DNA from: Lampris incognitus
Lineage: Eukaryota; Chordata; Actinopteri; Lampriformes; Lampridae
NCBI RefSeq assembly: GCF_029633865.1
Contig: NC_079212.1
Coordinates: 86,048,172 to 86,112,171 of the forward strand
Length of the DNA: 64,000 bases
Direction: 5' to 3'
The translations under genes were made by a program, and so were the position numbers. The notes below the pieces were generated by a model. It was not told the DNA's origin and did no database searches. It saw only the letters and a program-made list of their open reading frames with translations. Below are positions 1 through 22,075 of the stretch, piece by piece; the first letter of the stretch is position 1, and each line of letters begins with the position of its first letter.

Positions 1-110
1 AACATCAAAGAAGGTTGAACCAGATCATCTAGATACAATGTTTTTTGACAGAAACGTTTCTGTCAATAAACAATGTATCCAGATGAACTGATTCAACCTT
101 CTTGGATGTT
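1..110. repeat. 110-bp near-perfect palindrome
   Basis: Bases 1-55 and 56-110 are reverse complements with about six mismatches and no spacer; the centre is GAAAC/GTTTC. It looks like a fold-back MITE or its core. The element may extend left of the window. Confidence 0.75.
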
Positions 111-962
111 TTTGTCAATCTTTATCATATTATCACAAAAACAGATGTTTTCTCTGATTTTTATTTTACGATCAAGATATGTCAATCCATAAAAAGTAAG
201 AAACATTCAAACACACTGAAAACAAACAAATGTAGAGATGTGGTCAAAAAATATGAAGAAAGAAAAAGGAAAACAGAAATAATGCAGCCTCCCAATAGAA
301 ATGAATTACAGTCAGTTGTAAGGTAAAATGTGAAGAATCAAACAAATGAAAAACAGACATCCTCAAAACAAACACTGTTCCTCGGGACACCACTTCTAAC
401 CAACAGGTCCATCTTACTCCGGCGTTTGCAAATACTGCAAATATAAACACATTTTACAGCCTTAAAACACATTAAGATGTACCGTCCTACTGCAAACTCG
501 CCGAGCCATTAGCTAATGCTATTGTCTAATCACCACAGATGGTGCAAGAGTAGTATCCACTTTTCAGTGTGTCCTTTTGAAAATAATTTCTCAACAATGT
601 TTGCCTGATTTAAATAAACGAAGACTCACTTTTGTGCACAGTGCACAATACTTTGCACTGTAAGAAGTGCACGGCCACATTTTTAGCCAAATGAATGACT
701 TCTGAACAGATCTGTGGTTGTGTTGAATACACCCCGACACAACATTTTAGAGGCAGGCCCAGTGAACTTCAAGTAGTCTTCCTTCTTAAATCCTTCTCAT
801 ACGCGTCACATCAGCAGGGCAGTGGAACAACCCCTCTGACACCGCTAAGTGCTCCTTTAATGAGCTTATTCCACAGCCATCGCTCCATCAACGCTGGGCC
901 CGGGGTGGTGGAGTCTGGGGGCTTCATATGACTAAAGCCATGCTGTTCCAGATCAAGTCACC
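111..962. other. SUMF1 3' UTR / flank, no other feature seen
   Basis: AT-rich sequence downstream of the SUMF1 stop. Minus-strand ATTAAA at 856-861 and AATAAA at 160-165 are candidate poly(A) signals. No other gene recognised. Confidence 0.4.
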
Positions 963-12039
<11,077 letters not shown>

Positions 12040-12085
12040 CTCGGCAGGACGCAGCTCCCCGTCACTCCGGCGACGCTTCCGCAAA

Positions 12086-12093
12086 GTCACGTG
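12086..12093. promoter_or_regulatory. E-box GTCACGTG upstream of SUMF1
   Basis: GTCACGTG lies 47 bp upstream of the SUMF1 start codon. It fits the core of the CLEAR element bound by TFEB/TFE3, which controls lysosomal genes; the function here is inferred. Confidence 0.5.
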
Positions 12094-12429
12094 GCCGGTC
12101 AGCTGGTCGCACAGCTGCTTAACTCCTTCCTGTCCGGCGCGCTCCGCGCCCGGGGCCGGAGGCTCTGATGAGGCGAGCCAATTTGCGAGCGGTCCCATCC
12201 AGGACTGCTACTTCAGGTACGGGATCGGTTGCTCTCTCTCAGCCGGTTACGCGGATCACTTCGATACGAAGACGTTGCCTCTTTGTTGTTGTAATATTCC
12301 ACGCCGCACTTATAATCACTACATGAACCGATAACCGCAGGATACGCGTTACACTTTTATTTCCATTTAGTTGAAAATAACTTTCTGGGCCGCCACAAAA
12401 TTCACAACACGGAGACGGGAGTTGTAGTC

Positions 12430-12767
12430 GTGAAGCACACTCGCCGCCGTCCCCGGCGTCGGGCCGGGACCGCGGCGAGAACGCCATTTCCCGTGGGTCA
12501 GTGCGCGGCGGGGTCCGCTGCAGAAGCGCTGGCGCCGAGCCAGCGCCGCGAGCGCTGTTTTAGCAGCGGAGCGGAGGAGCCCGGAGAGTCCGCCAGCCGG
12601 GGGAAGGTGTCGGAGGCGGAGGAGACCGAGGCGGACTGTCAGAAACCCGGACTAGGGCGGCGGACGGCGGCACCCCACCGTGTCATGTGGAAGCCGAGAC
12701 CTCCGGTCGTGTCCTCCTAACTTCTCCCGAGAGTTTGCGGATTGTCCGAGCGTCGACCACAGTGAAG
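12430..12767 (+). other. ITPR1: Presumed ITPR1 exon 1 (5' UTR); left end uncertain
   Basis: A GC-rich leader ends at a good donor, GTGAAG|GTAAAG (12767/12768). It holds a short upstream frame, ATG at 12685 to TAA at 12720 (11 codons, MWKPRPPVVSS). Mammalian ITPR1 also has untranslated sequence before the ATG exon. The 5' end is a guess; no transcript evidence is available. Confidence 0.5.
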
Positions 12768-13123
12768 GTAAAGTCGGGTCAGTTTCGCTCATCCGATTTC
12801 TTCTGCCCATCTTCCGTCGTAGTCTCGGGGGGTGGGGGTGGGGTGGGGGGGTAGTTAGGCCTGTCTCCTTGTACGGACGGTAAACTTGCAGAAAGCAGAA
12901 TGTCGTCGCTCAGCCCTCATGAAGAAGGGTCGGCGGCGCAACCCGTCAACGGAGCTCTCTTCCCGGGCGTGGAGCCCCACACTTCTTCGCAAGTGTTATA
13001 AACGCGGTTCCACCGAAGACGACGTTCATGAGTCCGTCAGCGTGAGGATGCGCACTCTGTGGAGTCTGTGTAAAGCCATAGTTTGTGTAATTAATATTGC
13101 CAACATAAAAGCGGTCAATGATT

Positions 13124-14213
13124 CAGCGGCGGCTGGTGCTAAATGTTTTTTGGGGTGGTGGGGGGGCGTAATTTACCTGGGCGCAGCGCACCTGACGGCT
13201 GCTTTAATGTCCACACAGTCCCAGAGTTATTAAGAAGGACGATGCAGCCATCCAGCTATTATCCAAACCGCTTATCCCAGTTGGGGTTGCGGGATGCTGG
13301 AGCCTATCCCGGCAGTCACTGGGCGGCAGCAGGCACCCTGAACGGGCCGCCAGTCCGTCACAGGGCCGACACAGTCACACCTAGGGACAACTTAGTACGG
13401 CTGATTCACCTGACCTACATGTCTTTGGACCGTGGAAGGAACCCGGAGGAAACCCACGCAGACATGGGGAGAACATACGAACTCCACACAGAGGACGACC
13501 CGGGATGACCCCCAAGGTTGGACAACCCCGGGGATCGAACCCAGGACCTTCTTGCTGTGAGGCTTCTACTTCCATGTTGTCGTCCATAAAATCCTCTGCA
13601 CTGGTGTTGTGGGACGACATTTCCACCCTTGGAAACGTCGTTTAGCCGAGAGAACGAGTTTGAACGGCATGTTTAGAGTAGATTAGAGTAGCCTATAGCT
13701 TTCACCAGGGTTGGTAGACGGTGGATGGTTGACAGTCGAGACGGGGCGCGGTGGTGGGTGCGAACATGATTGACAGCCACGAGAATCGTCCAATCACTTT
13801 AGATCAAAAAACATTAAAACTACCAATTCACTGCCAATAAAAGCGGGTGACTCTGGGGCGTACAGAACTGCGCCCCCTGGAAAATCTGAAGAAACCAATC
13901 AGACCGCAGCCTCAGGTCACATGCTCGCCACAAGTTTGAGGGCTTACATAAGGTATGGTTTGGCTGGCGCCCCTCACCCAGGAAGTATATGTATTCAGAC
14001 AGGAAGTATATGTATTCAGACAGAACTCAACCAAATACCATTTGAACCAATATTTAATGCTGCTGACAGGCGCTCACAGACTGACAACACTTTTCTATCA
14101 TCATTATTTGCATTATACAACTACATTATATTTAACATGTTTAAGTAGCTTTTCATCTCTTGATGTTTGAAGGGGGCGGCGCCCCAGCGCCCTGTACTGG
14201 CCAGCCGCCACTG
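13124..14213. mobile_element. TIR-bounded element in ITPR1 intron 1, with nested SINE-A
   Basis: Ends CAGCGGCGGCTGG and CCAGCCGCCACTG form an imperfect terminal inverted repeat. No matching target duplication is seen. SINE-A at 13250-13563 is nested inside. The stretch 13565-13720 resembles 57400-57560, so part of it is a dispersed repeat. No coding capacity recognised. Confidence 0.45.
13250..13563 (-). mobile_element. SINE family A
   Basis: Minus-strand copy from CCAAACCGCTTATCCC to CTTCTTGCTGTGAGGC. The B box is kept (GATCGAACCCAGG on the plus strand); the outer end of the head is missing. Confidence 0.8.
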
Positions 14214-14883
14214 GTCAAAACTATCTTGACACATTGGACATTTTCAGTACCACCGACAAGTAAATACAGTTTCAACAGGCAAACAGTTCAGTCTGGACAG
14301 AATTGTGCCCACCTACTCAGCCTCAGCTTGACTGGGCCCTCTGCAGGTGCACAGCCCTCCTGTTTGTCTCAGCCTAGCTAACCCTCCCAATCATTAACAG
14401 TGGACCCAGCCACCCACATATCCTGCAAGCTACAGCAACAGCTCATAGACAGTGAACTTTCTTGCAGACCCTATGCAAATCCCGCTTCTGCAGCAAAAGT
14501 GACGTGGCGAGCTCTGGGGAATCCTGTTTCACTGTGTCCTCAGCTAACCGAGACCTCCGTGCAACAAAGATAAACCCCTGAATTGATTTACTGGCAACTT
14601 ATTTTAGTTCCCCTTAAGTGTGAAGGCCACCATTATGTCTGCTAAAGAAACTTGAAGTGCTTGCTGAGGTTGAGTGATGCAAAACATGCCCCACAAACCA
14701 GACAAGAACATCCGTGTTACATCGTTGTGATTAAGAGGTGGTGGCCATCACAGGAAGACTTTACTCCTGATGCCAAGAAGAGTTTACTCATCACTAACAA
14801 TACTTACTACCCACAATTTCTCATCTTGATTTAACACACCGCTGATTAGTGACCTCATCACAACCCCCTCTTCCCTCCTGTAG

Positions 14884-14998
14884 GTGTTCCTTACTGGGTG
14901 AGCGACATGTCAGACAAGATGTCCAGCTTCCTGCACATCGGGGACATCTGCTCCCTGTACGCAGAAGGTTCCACCAATGGTTTCATCAGCACTCTGGG
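14884..14998 (+). CDS. ITPR1: ITPR1 start-codon exon
   Basis: Acceptor CTCCTGTAG|GTG at 14883/14884, 23 nt of leader, ATG at 14907 in context GCGACATGT, donor CTGGG|GTAGGT after 14998. Encodes residues 1-30 plus two bases of codon 31. Confidence 0.95.
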
Positions 14999-15014
14999 GT
15001 AGGTCATTGGCAAG

Positions 15015-15068
<54 letters not shown>

Positions 15069-18000
15069 CGTGCGCGTGCTACCCCTGTATTCCTGCTGCT
15101 GCAGACCTTGCAGTGCCAGTTATTCCTGTAGTCCATGGGCCAGACGATATTTCGGTACACTCAAGGTGGCAAAACTTACTTATAATTTTTGAAAGGATCC
15201 ATGTCTGTAGATGATATTTTGGTATGATAACCATTCCTGAGTGGCAGCTGTATCACAGTTATCAGCTCATGAAGTTAACCACCCGCTAAACTAAATTGCA
15301 TTTTAGACGCTGGTGCATATCCTGGTTTAGCCTCATGGTCAGGACATTTTTCAATGTTCTATAATATTGTCTTTGGTATCATTTTAAAGGGGACCTTCTT
15401 AGCTTTCATTCAAGCCCTGTTGTGGATATTTCTCACAAATATAGAGGTCACTTGAGCTCTTCAACCCGTCAATAACACACATCTTTCTGCAATTTTCGCC
15501 TAAACTATATACTTTCTTTTAGCCCTGTGGCATCTAGGAATATCAGGGACACAAAACACAAAAACTGGAATACTCACAGGACTGTAAAGATTCAGGAAAT
15601 GTATAATATACCCATACTATTTCATTGTGTGAGGTGATTGTGAGCCTTAAATGAGAACTAGACCAAAGCCAGTTAGGTCACAAACTGGTCTCTATACATT
15701 TGTTTAAATACACAATCAAAATACATGATAAAAAGGAATACCATAGTGAGGTAATGAACTATTTTAATATTTTAAACAACATTGACATTTACATATACTT
15801 AGTCAATGATACATGTAATCCCATATCATTAGTGGGTATATGTAATGGTAATGGGTAGGGCAATGGGTATATGTGAATATGGTTACAATATTGTTATCAA
15901 GCTCTGGGTAACCAAGTCCAGAATCAACATCCTGTGCATCAATAGACTACTACCACAGTAATACCATCAGAATCATCACACTGTCATTCATCAAACTGCT
16001 CGTTTCTCTCATCATCTGACTCCCCAAGTTCAAAGTCCAGTTCTGGACCATCCTGCTGTTTTTGGTTACTGCAGGTCTGTAACCTGCACATGTCTGTGCA
16101 TGGAAGTCCATTTGACAGGCACATGCAGCTTGGCATTTTGCATGAATGCACACACTTGCATGTTAGCATTTCCAAGACCACATCTGGTGCAGGTGGGGAG
16201 CGCATCCAGTAAATGGCCAGCTTGCCTTCATCGTCTGTCCATCCATACTCAGTAGGGCTTGGCAGCACAGGGTTAGCCTGCAGACAGCACTTCCATATTG
16301 CTGCCTGATAGTTGGCTCGTTGAACATGGATAAAGAGACAGTCTCTACATGGTGGCAGCTGGCTGGACTCAACCTCTCCCCTTTTGGTGCAGAAGAGCTG
16401 GTAACGCAGTTTGTTCACCTCAGCAGTGCTGCTATTAGCAAACATACATCCGACAGGTGAACTGCTCAATTTTCTGGAACAGCTCATCACTCACATTCCA
16501 TGTCTGTCCCAGTTGACTAAAAGTCTCTTGGCAGGAAGTGTGCTTTCTCACTATCTTCAGGGCATTCAGCTTCCCTCGACCAGCGAATGCACTGACAGTG
16601 TCGCAAGCCTGTGAAGGCATGTAAGCCAATTAGGCTGTCACAGATGCTGTCTCCAAGTGAACTTGCCAGTTTGGTGATGTCGACAAACCGTGTGCGGTTC
16701 TGAGTCCCACACTTCTGGTAGATGGGACAGGTGATGTCCTTCTGGAAGCCAAGACAAAGCACCATGACATCAGTGTCCTCAGCTGTGATGATAACTGACT
16801 TTGAGCCCGCATTTGCTGCATGCAATGCATGCAGGAGCAGACAGGTGTCAGCTTCTTCATGTGTGGAGTGCAGTTCTGCTGCTTCCTCACACCCATCTTC
16901 TGTCAACTTGTAGCAGGTTTCCTCACAGGTCATGTACAACACCTTGCCATGCAGCATAGCTCTGTATCGTGGGAGTTTCCACTCTTCCACCAGAAACTTG
17001 ATGAGACTGGTCTTGTTGGAGGAACTGCACAGAAATTTTCTCCACTGCTGGACGTGGTGTCCCCCTGCAAGATTCTTGTACTGGAGAGTGATGTCTCCAC
17101 CCCGGTTCAGTCGTTCAGCATCTTTGATCGAAGTCTGGTGATAGACATCAAAAACAACATCAATCCTCCCACTCTGTGCTCCCTCATGGAGGACCTGGGT
17201 CAAGGCTGACTCTGCCACCTGTGCAAAGGTTTTGTTGTTGCCATTCATTTTTTGGACCAGGCTCATCCCATCCATGATGGAAGTAGATGGGATTGGGATG
17301 TCTTCTGCAGGAGATACATTCTTTTCAAGCTCTCTGGCAAGTGCAGCCTTGTTTGTTTTTCGTAAGGACCCATCAGCATTTGCCAGTGCCCATGGTAGTG
17401 GGCCCAATGGGTAGGCAAGGACATCCTTCAGATTCACCTTTCTGCTTTCAGCCACCAGGATCATGTGACTGAAAAGGTTTCTATCTGCCTTCAGAACCAC
17501 ATCCTGTGCTTTCTTTCCATGAGCTTGTTTTGTGCTGACATTGGAGAATGTTTTCAGACTTTGCTTGGTCATCTTGTCGTGGAATTTCACAGGTGGTGGG
17601 TCTGCATCTAACCTTGTTTGCTGGAATGCTTGGTAGGCCTCTTCTCCTTTCTCAAGAGCTCTCAAGAGATCTATGGTCACATCAGGTGGAGCCATGTTGC
17701 CAGTGGAGAGGCTAACCAAATCAATCTCATCAGGGGACATAGGATTGAGCCAGTTATTCTCCATAAGGTCCATGAGAGACTGGACATCTGCTTCATCTCT
17801 CTTGATCCTTGGACTCTGTAGATCTGGATGAGACCATTTGCACCTGCCTTGACCTGTCAGGTCTCTCAGCTGTCTGAGGTACATGCTTCTATACTCAGCT
17901 GTGAGATAATATTTGGTCACAGCTCCTGGCTTCAAGCTGAATCCCTTTGTCCCTCCAGCTGTTTGGGTGTCTTTGTTCACCGTTTCTTCTATAGCTTGGT

Positions 18001-21000
18001 CAACAGGGACTCGGCCAAAGGGATTGGTGGAGCCCAGTTGGACTGAGAAGCCTCCTTCCATGAATTCTGTGTACACATCTGGGTGTGTGATGGGCAGCTC
18101 AGACATCTGGGCGTAGTAGTAGGGGAGGTAGCGTGCATAATTAATCCTGTCATAAGCAAAGCACCATGGGATCATTGCTCGAATGCTAGCCAAGTGTAGC
18201 ATCCAGTCTCCCTCTCTGGATGCTCGGATGAGCCCCAACAAGATTTCAACCATGTCCAAATAGGACATCCAGAAGTTCGAGAGGCTGCCGTTTCCACCTC
18301 TAAGGAACTCACGGTAGACTTCAAATAGATCCATGATGCGTGTACAAGAGCTGTTCTCGAGGATCTCCTTCAAAGCATGTTGTGAGACTTCTTTCCCAAG
18401 GCTGTCAATGGTCTTCAGTGTCTCATTCAGGTGAACCATGTCATTCCTGTGAGTTTCTTCCAACCAGGACAGGAAACCATTCAAGGTCAGTCGCATGAGA
18501 GCCTCATACAGGAGCTTGTGTAGTCGCACTGCCCTGTTGTACTTGCGGCCATCCATAACACCAGCAATTGAGCCTTCTGCAATCATGCCAGACTCAGTGC
18601 AGAGGTCTTTGAGTCCAGCATCTTGGAAACGCTTTCCTATTATTGCCAGCAGTGTGCAGATGGTGTGGAATACCCCAAGCCTAACGATGATATCATGGAA
18701 CTTGTCATGGTGTTTCCATGTGATCTCGACAGCCTTCGCATACAGGGCTTGGTCAAAGACACAGACAATCTTCGTCAGGCCTAAGCACTGCATGATGCTC
18801 AGTGACTGGTTAAGCACCTCGTTGACAGTAGACATTTGTGTCGCTGGAGCATTGATGGTAGGCAGATAGCCTATATTGTCGGGGATGACCGTCATCTCTC
18901 CTCGAGTCAGGATGTTGAAGCCTGTCCAGCTGCTGACTGACTGTTCTTCTTGTTGTGACATGCGTGCTAGGACCCAAAGAAGGTTTTTCTCTCTGGCAAG
19001 CTTAGTATTGGCTGCAGTATCGGCATCTGACTTTTTGCTTTGTGGTGGCCCTACCCGTTGTCCAGCATTGTAAGTTGGTAACATTGGTGGGGGTCCATCA
19101 ATGCTTCTCTTCTTTGTTTTGGGAACAGTGGGCATGGGTTGGACAGGAAGTGGGTTGACTGGCTTTGCTTGCACAGCAATCCCATTGACTCTGTGAGATG
19201 TTCCCTCACCACTGACAGTTTCTTCAAGATGGTCGATATTGTCCCAGGCTAAAGTTGTGAATATGCCAGGATGGATGTTAGCTGGAAGGGCAATGCCACT
19301 CCCTGATGATGAGAGTTTCTGGAGACACAGGGCAGTGTTGATCTCTTCCATCTGTGAATAGGACACACTGTGACCAAGTCGGTTGAGGATGTTTATCAAC
19401 TCTACATTTCCTGTCAACGATTTGACACTGAATGGCAGAACAATGTGCTTGGAAGGCTTGGTATTTCCACATGTCACTGCATATACTATGTCATGGCCAA
19501 ATGACTGCAGAAGGCACTGCACTCTCTGGGATGCATGATCAGGATCATTTGAGCCTGTGAGTAGAGAGTACAGGAAGATAATGAGCGACTCTGGAATGGT
19601 AGGACATTCTGCTTCTGGTTTGACTTCAGGCGGCCAGGTTTGAGGAACATCTTGACTTTTAATGTCTGCTCTCAATTTGATGGCTGCTTTGGCTATAACA
19701 TCTTGTGCACTGACACTTTTCAGGGTCTGCAGCTCCCTTTTGAGAGACTGATTTTCTTTGGCAAGTTCCCTCATGGACAAGTTATCGGGATAGAGGAGGA
19801 ATTTTCCTTTCTCATCAGGGAATATCTGCAAGGCTCCAGCAAACTCACTCTCCAGGTTTCGCCTTATGTGCTTCTTGGTTGATTCCTTGACTTGGGCAAT
19901 GCCTTGGGAGTTCATTGAAGCTACCAGTCTAGAAGAGAGATCAGTCATTGTCATCACTTGAGGATTGCCAAAAAGCTCCATCCTGATGAAGAGGAACAGC
20001 TCATTGTATGCCTTATTCACAGCAGCTTCATACTGGGCTGCAGCATCATCATCTTCATTGCTGGCAACCTCTCCTTTGGAAACCTCTTCTTTGGTGTAAA
20101 GTCTATAGCATGACCTGTGGTAGTGCCCTTCAGCTGCTGCAAGGTCTCTACTCACAATGGCAAGGATTCTGCTGTCCCTTTTCTTTGTGGCTGCACTCCT
20201 GATCTTTGCATCAGCTCGCAGTTCTCGACACTGCACCAGTACTTCTCTCGTATTCTGTCTCTTGGAATATTTGCTGTTTTTCTGACAAAATATGCACTCT
20301 GCATCATAAGTCCTAGATGTACTTGGAGCATGTCGAGCTACTCTCTTAGATTGTTTCTCTTCAGCAGAGACACAACTTTTCTTTTCTTTTGCAAGGAGGC
20401 CATCAAGAATTTGCTTCATAGTGAAGATACTGCGACACTTTCTGTGGTAGTAGATTGCTGGAATCTGTCCCTCAGGAATGTCTTTTGCCAGTTTCAAAAC
20501 TGGTGCATGATTTCGTATCCGAGCTGCCCTGAGCAGAGTTCTCCATGAGTCGACACTTTGTAGTGAAACCAGCTTATCTGTATCATCAGAACAGTGGATA
20601 ATGCACTCCACCCGTGGGCGCTTTGGTATTGGGTAAAAACTTGCTTGTTCACCAGTGGCCATATTCAGTCAGTTTTCACCTGCCACATACAAACAAATAC
20701 ATGTAACTTAGGTGTATGAACACTACTAAAACAAAGTTTACTTTGCTTCACCAGCGTCATATTACCATTATTTATCTTGCATAGCCACAAATAGATACAT
20801 TACCTAGTTGCTATGCAACAGCTGTATTTTGTCCACATGAGGCCGCTAAAATCAACACAAGATGAAAGTTCCTCGTAGCCACTTTAACTAATCATATTAA
20901 CATATACATTAAAAGAACATGCTAACATTATGGGGAATTAGCTTACAATCTTCTCCAGAGTGAGACAAGAAGATAGATACCAGTTTCCTCTATATGTGTT

Positions 21001-22038
21001 TAGTAGAAAGCTATCTGGCTGCACATTAGCCTAGCTTAGCACAATGAATGGAAGTACACAGTACTGGTTATCCTTGGTTGTTGGCCAACTAAGAACTGTC
21101 CCAGAGTTTAAGCTAGGCTAATCAGTACAAGGGGTGTTGAAATGCTATATTTGTAAAAATCTGGGCAAATACACAATCGTGAGAGGCACAGAAACAGGTT
21201 TCCTGAAAGAAAAATGAAATAGCTGCTCATTTGGAAAGGTTATCATGTATTATTTTACTTCTGTTAGTGTACCAAATAAAATGGCACCAGTGAAGTTGTG
21301 TCACCTTGGGTGATATCGATATCTGGTCTGACCCATGGACTAACTGGCTTTGGTCTAGTTAGTTTCTTAGTAATAATGCCCTTCTAATTTAAGGTTCACA
21401 ATCACCTCACACAATGAAATAGTATGGGTATATTATACATTTCCTGAATCTCTACAGTCCTGTGAGTATTCCAGTTTTTGTGTTTTGTGTCCCTGATATT
21501 CCTAGATGCCACAGGGCTAAAAGAAAGTATATAGTTTAGGCGAACATTGCAGAAAGATGTGTGTTATTGACGGGTTGAAGAGCTCAAGTGACCTCTATAT
21601 TTGTGAGAAATATCCACAACAGGGCTTGAATGAAAGCTAAGAAGGTCCCCTTTAAAATGATACCAAAGACAATATTATAGAACATTGAAAAATGTCCTGA
21701 CCATGAGGCTAAACCAGGATATGCACCAGCGTCTAAAATGCAATTTAGTTTCGCGGGTGGTTAACTTCATGAGCTGATAACTGTGATACAGCTGCCACTC
21801 AGGAATGGTTATCATACCAAAATATCATCTACAGACATGGATCCTTTCAAAAATTATAAGTAAGTTTTGCCACCTTGAGTGTACCGAAATAGGAAATTTT
21901 GGGCTCTGGCCCATGGACTACTGAGGATGGATTGCCTTCGGGTGAGCTGCAGATGAAACACTGCGTGCTGACCTGCTGAGGGAGGTTTTGCTTGTGTGAC
22001 GGGGAAGGATTTGAAGGAGCTGCTTTGAAGTTTTGCTT

Positions 22039-22075
<37 letters not shown>

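Larger units (their letters stand above)
15129..21920 (-). mobile_element. Academ-like DNA transposon, 6.8 kb, with long TIRs
   Basis: The outermost 16 bp, TAGTCCATGGGCCAGA, are exactly inverted at the other end. After a short length difference, about 530 bp more pair almost perfectly (left 15129-15676, right 21340-21920). CTG flanks both ends (15126-15128, 21921-21923), a 3-bp target duplication. Between the TIRs lies one large minus-strand transposase gene. The 3-bp duplication, long TIRs, XPG-like nuclease motifs and cysteine-rich domain fit the Academ superfamily as I know it. No other superfamily I considered fits better, but the name needs a database comparison. In ITPR1 intron 2, 130 bp after the start-codon exon. 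Confidence 0.85.
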
